From Bacillota bacterium (GTDB lineage Bacteria; Bacillota; Clostridia; Christensenellales; Aristaeellaceae), in contig JAEYCB010000025.1 of assembly GCA_023404345.1 (NCBI GenBank), forward strand, positions 56,630 through 120,629: a stretch of 64,000 nucleotides of DNA, given 5' to 3'. Shown here piece after piece: positions 51,072 to 58,918 of the stretch. The notes beneath the pieces are model-generated. The model saw only the letters and a list, made by a program, of their open reading frames with translations, ran no database searches and was not told the origin of the DNA. How positions within the stretch are numbered: the first letter of the stretch is position 1; each line of letters opens with the position of its first letter. The position numbers and the translations under genes are program-made.

Positions 51072-51785
51072 CTACAGCCTGCGATTCATGATGGAAATAA
51101 TCAAATTGCCATTTTCAAACACCTGTGCCAATGCGCTCTGGTCCACCAGCTGACGAAATTCCGGCAGAGGCACCACGCTTTCCAGCAGAGGCAATACCGT
51201 AAAAGCCGCAAAGCACATCACCACACCCAGCAGCAATCCAAACACCCCGCCCGCCAGCCAGTCCAAGTGCTTAAGCACCGGAAAATGAAACACGGCACGC
51301 AGTAGGTTGACCACAATGGTAGCCACTACAAAGCACACTACAAAGCATAGCAGAAAGCACAGCACGTTGATGCTGACCGACAGGATGGTCTGATTTACAT
51401 AATCACCCACATTGGTAGCCAGGTTGCCCAAGGGACTAAACACCTGCCGCTCCAGGTTATGCTGCAGCAGCGTGCCAATCGGTTCAGGAAGAGCGGCTTT
51501 CTCCACAATTGCCGCAACCCCCGTCTCCCCCAGGGAGCTGACAGCGCGGCTGCTCAGGTCCAAATCACCCAGCAGACTGCCGGAATCGGTGTAGGTGCTG
51601 ATAAGGCGGGTAATCTCTGTATTGGAGCTGAGAACATCAGCCAGGCTGGGAAACAACAGGAATGACCCCACAAAGGCCAGCAGTCCTCCTGCCAAGTTGA
51701 GCACCGACTGGATAAAACCCCGGTACAGGCCAAAAAGTGTGCACAGGGCAATGATGCCGATCACGATGATATCAATCGCGTTCAG
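51072..51785 (-). CDS. cvpA: CvpA-family membrane protein
   Basis: About 237 residues with four hydrophobic helices and the CvpA pattern (LYRGFIQSVLNLAGGLLAF, GVFGLLLGVVMCF). CvpA proteins affect envelope stress and colicin-type export; the mechanism is unknown. An annotated start at GTG 51764 leaves the first helix short. A CTG codon at 51785 has AAAAGGAGGG 7 nt upstream and gives the usual N-terminus (L/M-NAIDIIVIG), so it is taken as the start; the ATG nearer the site is out of frame. It follows the DUF5711 gene by 23 nt. Confidence 0.8.
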   Translation of the reverse strand: MNAIDIIVIGIIALCTLFGLYRGFIQSVLNLAGGLLAFVGSFLLFPSLADVLSSNTEITRLISTYTDSGSLLGDLDLSSRAVSSLGETGVAAIVEKAALPEPIGTLLQHNLERQVFSPLGNLATNVGDYVNQTILSVSINVLCFLLCFVVCFVVATIVVNLLRAVFHFPVLKHLDWLAGGVFGLLLGVVMCFAAFTVLPLLESVVPLPEFRQLVDQSALAQVFENGNLIISIMNRRL

Positions 51786-51808
51786 GAAACATCCCTCCTT
51801 TTGCCGCT

Positions 51809-52945
51809 TTATCTGAGCGTATTCACTGCCTGGGGAAGCGTAATAACATACACCTCATCCCCGCAGGCAACGATGGCGCGGCCATTGGTCAGCGTACCCA
51901 CCAGCCGCGTAGCCTGGCTTTGCATGGGCAGTTCGTAGGTAGTGAAGCGACTGTCGTTAATGCCGGCACGATAGAGCGTGGTCCCGCTGATCGCATAAAC
52001 CGTCCTGTTCCATACTGCCGCACCGATGCAGGTATCGGGCAGGCTGTAACGCTTATCTGTGCTACCGGAAATCAAGCGAAGCTCACGAATATCAAAAATG
52101 CTGTCCGTCTGCGAGGTGGGTGCAAAAAGCATAAGCGCGTTACCGCGTTCAGGCACCTCGCTGTCCAGCAGACGCCAGCCATATACCAGCACGCTTGCCG
52201 CTGTATCCTCGGTTCCGCGGTCGTTAAAGGTAAGCATCTTTCGGGTATTGATCACGCGCAGCAGGCCGTTTTCATATACCACAGCATAGGCGATGGGCTC
52301 GCCCAAAGATACTTCGCCCGTGTTCATCTTTCCCACCTCAAAGGTGTTGAGGATGGTGTTTGCCGCCGTGCCGAACACGTCCAGCGCCAAAGTCCACATA
52401 TATTCGCCGTTCTTACCGTAGAAGCCTATGTCCAGCAGAATCAGCGTATCGAATGCATCGGCTTCCTCATCCATGTGTGCGCCGGTGTGATCCTTTACTA
52501 CCAGACGTGGATTGGTGGTTTCACCAATCACAGCCGCTACGTACTGCGTGCCTACTCTTGCAAACTGAATCTCCTCGCCCAAATTGTCGTTGTAGGACGA
52601 GTTGCCGTTCTGATCCAGGATATAGATCGTGCTGCCCGCCCAGGCGACCACAACGGAATCATTGCAATCGTACCCTGCATCTGCACCGATCTGGAAGGAC
52701 CAGCGCACCGACCCGGTATCGCTCATGCAATGAATGCTCACGCCATCGTAGTAGAGCACATTCTGCCCAAAGGGCATGATGGTATCGCTGTATGGACAGG
52801 GCAACTGCGAAGCCGTCACATTGGTGACCAAGCGCACGGAAAACAGCGAAATACCGCCCCATATCAGCAGGCCCGCGCCCGCCAAAATCAGAAACAGCAC
52901 CAAAAACGCCTTCCGCCGGCTCATTTTGGGTTTGACTCTTTGCAT
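51809..52945 (-). CDS. DUF5711 membrane-anchored beta-propeller-like protein
   Basis: A 378-residue protein with one N-terminal transmembrane helix (residues about 13-33) and an exported part with repeating beta patterns such as VWNRTVYAISGTTLY and GWRLLDSEV, like a WD/PQQ-type propeller. It matches DUF5711, a Clostridia family often next to CvpA. GGGAG precedes ATG 52945; the GTG-rich extension to 52975 is unsupported. It is the first gene of a two-gene unit with cvpA. Function unknown; envelope-related by neighbour. Confidence 0.85.
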   Translation of the reverse strand: MQRVKPKMSRRKAFLVLFLILAGAGLLIWGGISLFSVRLVTNVTASQLPCPYSDTIMPFGQNVLYYDGVSIHCMSDTGSVRWSFQIGADAGYDCNDSVVVAWAGSTIYILDQNGNSSYNDNLGEEIQFARVGTQYVAAVIGETTNPRLVVKDHTGAHMDEEADAFDTLILLDIGFYGKNGEYMWTLALDVFGTAANTILNTFEVGKMNTGEVSLGEPIAYAVVYENGLLRVINTRKMLTFNDRGTEDTAASVLVYGWRLLDSEVPERGNALMLFAPTSQTDSIFDIRELRLISGSTDKRYSLPDTCIGAAVWNRTVYAISGTTLYRAGINDSRFTTYELPMQSQATRLVGTLTNGRAIVACGDEVYVITLPQAVNTLR

Positions 52946-53190
52946 AGTGTCTCCCTTTGGTGCCCGGCATGCCATCCACTAACATAACGGATGTGCCGGG
53001 GCATTTGTTGCGGCTTTCATACCGCTGATTTCCATTATAGCCTGTGCAGCGCAGGGATGCAAGATGCAGCTGCGCCTCCTGGCAGGAAGGGCCCATTTCT
53101 TTCAATTCTCTTTCCAAACGTTACAGTTTGTTCACAAAACATGCAACAAAAGGTCACCTTCGTTCGTCATAATAACTGTGAGGTGATCGC

Positions 53191-53820
53191 ATGGCAACCA
53201 TCATGATTTATGAACCCAATGAAATCATCGCGCAGAAGCTTTGCGACTCCCTGAAAAAGGAGAAGTACAACGCAATCCGCTGCGACGAGAACGTGATTCC
53301 TTCCTTTTCTGACGAAAGCATCCCCCTGGTGATGATGGACGCGCAGCTGCGCTGGACCACCTGCCGCCCGCTGCTTGAGGTATTTCAGAAGCACGGTTGC
53401 CCGATTCTGTTTTTAACGGGTGACCGAAAGATGAGTGCTCATCTGCGCGCGCTCTACGGTGGACGCAGCGATGTGCTGACGGTGCCATTTTCGCAGAAGG
53501 CGCTGCATGCCAAGGTGCATAATGCTCTGGGCGAATGCTCGCCGCTACGCGAATTGAGCGTGGATGAAAAGGAGCGCGTGGCGCTGCTGGATGGCCGCCG
53601 CGTGGAATTGACGGCGCAGGAGTTTGCCCTGTTGCTGGCGCTGATGGAAAAGCCCGATATCCCCGTGAGCCGCGAACAGCTGTTGCGCCGTGCCTGGGGC
53701 TACCAAAGCATGGGCGAAACGCGCACGGTGGATGTCCACGTGCAGCGTCTGCGCAAGAAACTGGGCGGCGAGTATATCGAAACCGTCTACAAATGCGGCT
53801 ACCGGCTCAAGCTGGCCTGA
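53191..53820 (+). CDS. OmpR-type response regulator with atypical receiver
   Basis: A 209-residue regulator: N-terminal receiver-like domain (residues 1-110) and C-terminal OmpR/PhoB winged helix (ERVALLDGRRVELTAQEFALLLAL, SMGETRTVDVHVQRLRKKL). The phosphate-accepting Asp is present (D50 in VMMD), but the usual K-P-F lysine is V in VPFSQ and the acidic pair at the start is reduced to E8. Phosphorylation may not control it. No histidine kinase gene is adjacent. GGTGATCGC gives only a weak ribosome site (GTGAGGTGAT) before ATG 53191. Confidence 0.88.
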   Translation: MATIMIYEPNEIIAQKLCDSLKKEKYNAIRCDENVIPSFSDESIPLVMMDAQLRWTTCRPLLEVFQKHGCPILFLTGDRKMSAHLRALYGGRSDVLTVPFSQKALHAKVHNALGECSPLRELSVDEKERVALLDGRRVELTAQEFALLLALMEKPDIPVSREQLLRRAWGYQSMGETRTVDVHVQRLRKKLGGEYIETVYKCGYRLKLA

Positions 53821-53837
53821 CCGCACAAGCAAAGGCT

Positions 53838-53877
53838 GACCGCCCCGACGTACTTGTAAAGGTATGCCGGGGCGGTC
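53838..53877 (+). terminator. Stem-loop after response regulator
   Basis: A 10-bp G+C stem (53838-53847 with 53868-53877) shortly after the stop codon. No T-run, so termination would be inefficient or factor-dependent. Confidence 0.45.
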
Positions 53878-53945
53878 CCAGTGTGCCGAAAAAGCTCGCC
53901 TGCGGCGATCTTTTCCGCCAAAACACGGTTTCCCTGTGCCCGACA

Positions 53946-53981
53946 TAAAAATGCGCACGGACAAAACGTCCGTGCGCATTT
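53946..53981 (-). terminator. Terminator of xpt
   Basis: A 14-bp stem (about 53949-53962 with 53968-53981) followed on the minus strand by TTTTTAT. Confidence 0.85.
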
Positions 53982-54000
53982 GACATCCCTATGCAGTTCT

Positions 54001-54576
54001 TCAGTCCTCCACGATCAGCTTTCCGTCGCGGATTGCCGTAACCCTGGCCAAGGAAACCACATGATACCCTTCCTCCGCCAGCTTCTGATGACCGGGCTGG
54101 AAACTCTTTTCCACGCAGATACCAATACCCACCACCGTAGCCTGCGCCTGCCGGACCAGATCGCACAGGCCCTCGGCAGCCTCGCCGTTGGCCAGAAAAT
54201 CGTCCACAATCAGCACACGCGAACCTTTAGGCAGATAATCCTTGGCCACGCGGATATGGTTTTCCACCCCATGGGTAAAGCTGAATACCCGGCTTTCATA
54301 CACATCGCCCGTCACGTTACGGGTGCGGCTCTTCTTGGCAAATACCACCGGGATGTTGCCGCAGGCCATAGCAGTTGTCAATGCCGCCGCGATTCCACTG
54401 GCCTCTACTGTCAGCACCAGATCAGGTTTTTCCTTGGCAAATACCTCTGCAAACGCCTGGCCCATCTTCACGAACAAATCCGTATCCAACCGGTGATTGA
54501 GAAACATATCCACCTTGACAATATCCGTGCCCACTCCCACGCCCCGTGCGCGAATGGCCTCGACCAGCTCCTTCAT
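54001..54576 (-). CDS. xpt: Xanthine phosphoribosyltransferase
   Basis: A 191-residue purine salvage enzyme converting xanthine and PRPP to XMP. The PRPP loop VLIVDDFLANGEA and the N-terminal TDIVKVDMFLNHRLD are typical of Xpt. AAAGGAGG lies about 10 nt before ATG 54576; the longer frame to 54642 lies over the promoter. A sigma-A promoter is in the 105-nt gap after the GH13 gene, so it is probably a separate unit. No purine riboswitch was seen in that short gap, unlike the xpt-pbuX unit of Bacillus subtilis. Confidence 0.93.
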   Translation of the reverse strand: MKELVEAIRARGVGVGTDIVKVDMFLNHRLDTDLFVKMGQAFAEVFAKEKPDLVLTVEASGIAAALTTAMACGNIPVVFAKKSRTRNVTGDVYESRVFSFTHGVENHIRVAKDYLPKGSRVLIVDDFLANGEAAEGLCDLVRQAQATVVGIGICVEKSFQPGHQKLAEEGYHVVSLARVTAIRDGKLIVED

Positions 54577-54668
54577 GCCGGATGCTCCTCCTTTGCGTAT
54601 GGGAAAGTGCGGAAAGCTTCCGCTCGGTTTTGTCCGGCGCACCCGCCGCGCGCATTTTCCCTTCTGTT

Positions 54669-54696
54669 ATTGTACCGCATTTCACTCTAAAATCAA
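54669..54696 (-). promoter_or_regulatory. Promoter of xpt
   Basis: On the minus strand TTGATT (complement of 54691-54696) and TACAAT (complement of 54669-54674) are 16 bp apart, partly inside the 3' end of the GH13 gene. Confidence 0.55.
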
Positions 54697-56433
54697 GCCT
54701 TCGCCTACCTTGAGTGATATGTGTACTCCGCCGTCCGCTACCGCCAAGCTGCGGCCGCTGTAGTGATCATGTATAGCGGCCATACCTGCCATGGCCTGCG
54801 GCAATTCCAGCCGTGTGCTTACCGGCTCCAGCCCCGTGTTAACAACGCAAAGCAGCTGCTGCGTATCGGTTTCACGCAAAAAGGCGTACAGGCCATTTTC
54901 CATGGCTATATGGCTGCGGAAGCGTCCCACACGCAGTGCAGGCAGTTGTGCGCGCAGGCGTGCCAGCTTCTGATAATGTGCATGGGTAGGATTTCCCTCC
55001 ACATCATCCCAACGCATGGGACGGCGGCAGTCCGGGTCCTCGCTGCCCTCCATGCCCAGCTCGTCACCATAGTAAATAATGGGCGCGCCCAGGTAGGTAA
55101 ACTGAAAGAAACTGGCTGCATACAGCATGCGCAGATCGCCTCCCGCACGCGTACGAAGGCGCTGTGTATCGTGGCTGCCCAAGAATGTCCACAGTACCTC
55201 TTGGGTACGCTGAGGATAAAGCATGGCCGCGCGGTTCAAAACATGGTCAAACTGGACCGTGCTGATATCATGCCGGCAGAAACGGCTCCAGATGTTGCGG
55301 CTGAGAACATAGTGCATGGTGGAATCGAACATGTCGCCCACAGTAAGCCACTCGCGGCTGTCGTCCCAGCACTCGGCCACCATCAGGCTGTCGGGGTTGA
55401 CCTGCCGCATCATATTTTTAAACCGCCGCCAGAAATCCGGCCATACCTCAGGACTCACATCCAGCCGCCATCCGTCCACATGGCATTTCTCCAGCCAGTA
55501 ACGGCCCACGGACAGAAAGTATTGCGCACAATCCTCATTGCGTAGGTTCAGCTTGGGCATATAACGCCAGTCGCCGAATGTATGATAGCCGTGGGGCATT
55601 TTCTCGTCGAAAAAGAACCAATCGTGATATGGCGAGGCCTCGCCTTTTTCCACTGCATCCACAAAGGGCGCAAATTGCAACCCGGAATGATTGAACACCC
55701 CGTCAAGCACGATGCGCATATCGTTTTTATGCAGCTCGTCGCACAGCGCGCGCAGGTCGTCTTCCGTGCCCAGCAGAGGATCAATTTTAAAATAGTCGAA
55801 GGTATTGTAGCGATGCGAACTGTCGCTGACGAACAGGGGCGTAGTATAGATCATCTTCACGCCCAATTCCTTGAGATACGGCACCGCTTTAAGAATGCCG
55901 CGCAGGTTGCCGCCAAAACGGTACTGGTTTTGTACGCGGGTGCTGGTCCAGGGCTCTACGGGCTCCGTATCGTCCGCCACAGGCTCGCGGCGAAAACGAT
56001 CCGGGAAGATCTGATAGCCCACACAACCTCTCGCCCATTCGGGCATAGGCTCCGCCGGATAAGCATAGGCAAAGGCGAACGCCTGGCTCACGTCCTCCTC
56101 TGCGTCCGCACCCGGCTTCAAGCCCGTGGCATCCAGCTTGAAGGTCAGCTCGTCGCTCTGAAGCACGAACAGATACTTGATACGCAGGTCCCGCGGAGAA
56201 AAGATCACGTCATAAAAATCATGCCATTCATCTCGGTAGGCCACCGCCATTTCGTATTCATCCGCACCTTTGAAATAATCGGGCATGGCATAGTTGCTTG
56301 TGACCCGCACGGCTACGCGGGAAAACTCCCCCCGCCCAGTCTGAAGCCGCAGGCACACGCGCCCGTCGGGCAGCGCATGACGGTATTCCAGCCAGGGCAT
56401 ATGGTAGATAGAGCCAAATTGGATGGTACGCAT
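54682..56433 (-). CDS. GH13 glucosidase (cyclomaltodextrinase/neopullulanase type)
   Basis: A 583-residue alpha-amylase-family enzyme with an N-terminal domain of about 120 residues, typical of the cytoplasmic cyclomaltodextrinase/maltogenic amylase branch. Conserved regions are VFNHSG, the nucleophile Asp in GWRLDVSPEVWP, the acid/base Glu in MVAECWDD and the third acid in FLGSHDTQRLRT. No signal peptide, so it acts on imported maltodextrins. TAAGGAGAGG precedes ATG 56433. It follows the LacI-type regulator by 16 nt, forming a regulator-enzyme operon. No maltose transporter is adjacent. Confidence 0.92.
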   Translation of the reverse strand: MRTIQFGSIYHMPWLEYRHALPDGRVCLRLQTGRGEFSRVAVRVTSNYAMPDYFKGADEYEMAVAYRDEWHDFYDVIFSPRDLRIKYLFVLQSDELTFKLDATGLKPGADAEEDVSQAFAFAYAYPAEPMPEWARGCVGYQIFPDRFRREPVADDTEPVEPWTSTRVQNQYRFGGNLRGILKAVPYLKELGVKMIYTTPLFVSDSSHRYNTFDYFKIDPLLGTEDDLRALCDELHKNDMRIVLDGVFNHSGLQFAPFVDAVEKGEASPYHDWFFFDEKMPHGYHTFGDWRYMPKLNLRNEDCAQYFLSVGRYWLEKCHVDGWRLDVSPEVWPDFWRRFKNMMRQVNPDSLMVAECWDDSREWLTVGDMFDSTMHYVLSRNIWSRFCRHDISTVQFDHVLNRAAMLYPQRTQEVLWTFLGSHDTQRLRTRAGGDLRMLYAASFFQFTYLGAPIIYYGDELGMEGSEDPDCRRPMRWDDVEGNPTHAHYQKLARLRAQLPALRVGRFRSHIAMENGLYAFLRETDTQQLLCVVNTGLEPVSTRLELPQAMAGMAAIHDHYSGRSLAVADGGVHISLKVGEGLILE

Positions 56434-56449
56434 GTTCTCCAACCTCTCC

Positions 56450-57466
56450 TTATTCGCTTACGGGCGCGTTGGCCACGCTGTCACGTTCAATCAATGTGAA
56501 TGGCACCTCAATGGCCCGAGGTACATCCGCCGCCCCTTTGAGCACATCCGCCATCAGGTGCATAGCGATCATGCCCAGCCGGTAGGGATCAATTTCAAAG
56601 GAAGTGAGGGCCGGAATATGATATTTGCCAGCATCAGTGTTGTTAAAACTCACGATGCTCACATCGCCCGGCACATCCAATCCCATACCCTTGAGCAGAC
56701 CGGTAAGTCCAATTGCCAGCGCGTCATCCATGCAGACGGCGGCGGTGGGGCGGTCCTCGGCCTGAAAGACTGCGGTCAGCTTTTCACTTGCGTCAGGATC
56801 CTGAATAGGGCGGCTGGTAGCAATCCACTCTTTGCGCACTTCAATACCAGCTTCCCCCAGCGCCTGCTCATAGCCCAGGCGACGATCCACGGTAAAGATA
56901 TAGCGTCTGTCATAGCCCAGCAGCAAAATGCGCCGATGACCGTGTGCAAGCAAGTGTTGCGTGGCTGCCCGTCCTGCCGCCACGTTGTCGTTGTCCACAT
57001 AATGCCATCCTGCTTCATCTCTGGGATGGCCGATCACCACCACCGGCACACCGGGATCCTGTGTGGGCACATCTTCTGCCGCCAGCAACACCAGCCCGCT
57101 GACATATCCGCTATCCACCGCCTGCCGGCTGGCCTCCTCGGCGCTAACCTCGCCTCCACCTGTGACCAGCAGCAAATGATAACGGCGTTCACCCGCAGCG
57201 CGTCCCAGGCCCTGCAGCAGCGACGGATAAAAGGGATTACCCAGGCTTTTGCTCATATCACCCGGAAAAACGATGCCTACGATGCGCGTTTTCCGGCTGA
57301 CCAGGCTTTTAGCCATCTGATTGGGGTGGAAATCCAATTCCTTGGCTGCCTGTTTTACGCGCTCCCGAACAGGTTCGCTGATGCGAGGACTGTCATGCAG
57401 CGCGCGGCTGACCGTGGAGGGAGATACTCCTGCCACCCTCGCCACGTCCTTGATGGTCGCCTTCAT
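56450..57466 (-). CDS. LacI-family repressor (MalR-like)
   Basis: A 338-residue LacI/GalR repressor: helix-turn-helix at residues 3-25 (ATIKDVARVAGVSPSTVSRAL), hinge, and sugar-sensing domain (PVVVIGHPRD, AVCMDDALAIGLT). The downstream gene is a GH13 maltodextrin enzyme, which points to maltose or maltodextrin control. An operator-like palindrome CAAACGTTTG lies 50 nt upstream. The start at 57466 begins the MKATIKDV sequence with AAAGGAG upstream; the longer frame to 57517 is unsupported. Confidence 0.92.
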   Translation of the reverse strand: MKATIKDVARVAGVSPSTVSRALHDSPRISEPVRERVKQAAKELDFHPNQMAKSLVSRKTRIVGIVFPGDMSKSLGNPFYPSLLQGLGRAAGERRYHLLLVTGGGEVSAEEASRQAVDSGYVSGLVLLAAEDVPTQDPGVPVVVIGHPRDEAGWHYVDNDNVAAGRAATQHLLAHGHRRILLLGYDRRYIFTVDRRLGYEQALGEAGIEVRKEWIATSRPIQDPDASEKLTAVFQAEDRPTAAVCMDDALAIGLTGLLKGMGLDVPGDVSIVSFNNTDAGKYHIPALTSFEIDPYRLGMIAMHLMADVLKGAADVPRAIEVPFTLIERDSVANAPVSE

Positions 57467-57485
57467 GGCCGGCTCCTTTCCAGTT

Positions 57486-57524
57486 ATTATATAGCGGATG
57501 CAGCCCGCTCCATGCAAACGTTTG
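57486..57524 (-). promoter_or_regulatory. Promoter and LacI-type operator of the GH13 operon
   Basis: TATAAT on the minus strand (complement of 57486-57491) with the perfect palindrome CAAACGTTTG at 57515-57524 where the -35 would lie. The site fits LacI-family and cre-like sequences, so autorepression or catabolite control are both possible. Confidence 0.65.
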
Positions 57525-57593
57525 TGCTTGCATCATATCACAGCCGCCAAACCCTTGTCAACCGAGCGGAAAAGCCGTTTTCTCCAAGCAAAA

Positions 57594-57617
57594 GCCGCCC
57601 GCGCAAACGCGGGCGGC
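57594..57617 (-). terminator. Terminator of the DUF3798/RbsA-type ABC operon
   Basis: A 10-bp stem (57594-57603 with 57608-57617, loop CAAA) followed on the minus strand by TTTTGCTT. Confidence 0.75.
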
Positions 57618-57640
57618 AACCGAAGATCATGCAGGCATCT

Positions 57641-58918
57641 TCAGCCTGCCTTGGCTCCTTCGGTAATCGCATTTTCAGGACGTTTCTTCTGGACGCTGCT
57701 CCAGGCGTGCATGACCAATGCCAACGCGATAACGCCATAGGAGATAAACACCCTGAAGTATTCGCCGATAGCTGCATCGCCAAAGAGGTTCTTGGCCGCC
57801 GGCGGCGTTACGATAAACAACAGATGGAACAGAATGCAACCCAGCAATGCCTGCCCGTTGGTAGCACGGCGGATGCTCGCGCCACCCACCAGAATGGCCG
57901 CGCCTGCGTACAGACCCACCTGTTCATGCGCGCCGTAGGTCTGGAAGGTACCCATGTTCTGCACAAAGATGAGCTGACCCCAACCGGCGAGCACGGTGGA
58001 AATCATGATGGCAATCACGCGCACATGGTCTACATGTATGCCGGAAGCATTTGCCACCGTGCGGTTCTGGCCCACAGCACGGAACTGCTGACCAATGCGC
58101 GTTTTCATGATGCCCACGTTAAACAGGCACAACAGCCCCACTACCAGGAACGTAACCATAGGCACCGTAACCATGCTGAAAAGCGACGCCACGGCGGGAA
58201 TCTGATACAACAGGCACAGGACGGCCAGAACGCCGATGGAGATGCCGCCCTTTTTGGCATTTAGACGCTTTGTAAGGATCAGCACCAGCAAAAGCGCCGC
58301 AATCACGCCACAGCAAATGTACAGTGCAGGCCCAAAGCTGAGCTTCCACAAACCGTCCAGCGCGTACTTGATGCCGCCTCCGGAGCCATAGGTCAGGTCG
58401 ATGGTGTTTGCCACGCCTGTGGAGCCTTTGATCACCAGACCGGGCGTATTGAGAGGAATCAGGTTGCCAAAAATGAACAGGAACAGAAGCTGGTACAAAC
58501 CATTAGCAAAGTAGCCCAGAATCAAGCCACCGATCATTTCCTGACCCTTCATTTTATTGAGCAGCTTGCCGATCAGGAAACCGAACAGGCCCGCAATGGG
58601 CATGGTAAGCAGCATAGCCAGCAGGAATCCGCCAATCCCTCCAACGCCCCATTCAATTACCCACAGGGCCGCGATCTGTGCGGCCATGGCGCCGATGGTG
58701 ATAGCGAAGTTGATGCCCATACCTGCCACAATGGGAATAATCAGCGCCAGCACAATAAAGGCATTACGGCTGAGACGCCCAAACATCTCATAAATGACAT
58801 AGGACATGGACTGGCCGGAATAAATAATGCAGATGATGCACAGGAGCACGAACATCACCGTAACGGCGTTGCTGCGCAACCATGCGCGAACGTCCCCTTG
58901 CTTACGCACGCGAGCCAC
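57641..58918 (-). CDS. ABC transporter permease (RbsC/BmpA-system type)
   Basis: A 425-residue permease of the BPD_transp_2 family with about 10 hydrophobic segments and the conserved GLYAGAAILVGGASIRRATNGQALLGC region. Its gene overlaps the end of the upstream permease gene by 17 nt. The GTG at 58918 or the GTG at 58909, which has GGAGG 8 nt upstream, may be the start. Together with the 623-residue permease it makes a heterodimeric channel. Such pairs serve ribose, nucleoside or autoinducer import; the DUF3798 binding protein indicates a different ligand. Confidence 0.9.
   Translation of the reverse strand: MARVRKQGDVRAWLRSNAVTVMFVLLCIICIIYSGQSMSYVIYEMFGRLSRNAFIVLALIIPIVAGMGINFAITIGAMAAQIAALWVIEWGVGGIGGFLLAMLLTMPIAGLFGFLIGKLLNKMKGQEMIGGLILGYFANGLYQLLFLFIFGNLIPLNTPGLVIKGSTGVANTIDLTYGSGGGIKYALDGLWKLSFGPALYICCGVIAALLLVLILTKRLNAKKGGISIGVLAVLCLLYQIPAVASLFSMVTVPMVTFLVVGLLCLFNVGIMKTRIGQQFRAVGQNRTVANASGIHVDHVRVIAIMISTVLAGWGQLIFVQNMGTFQTYGAHEQVGLYAGAAILVGGASIRRATNGQALLGCILFHLLFIVTPPAAKNLFGDAAIGEYFRVFISYGVIALALVMHAWSSVQKKRPENAITEGAKAG

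Noticed and set aside
54577..54690. Purine riboswitch upstream of xpt
   Set aside because: The gap is only about 105 nt and contains a promoter; I could not find the conserved three-way junction or a terminator hairpin.
56423..58264. 613-codon plus-strand ORF opposite the LacI-type regulator and permease
   Set aside because: Crosses a promoter, an operator and a terminator of minus-strand units; no ribosome site.
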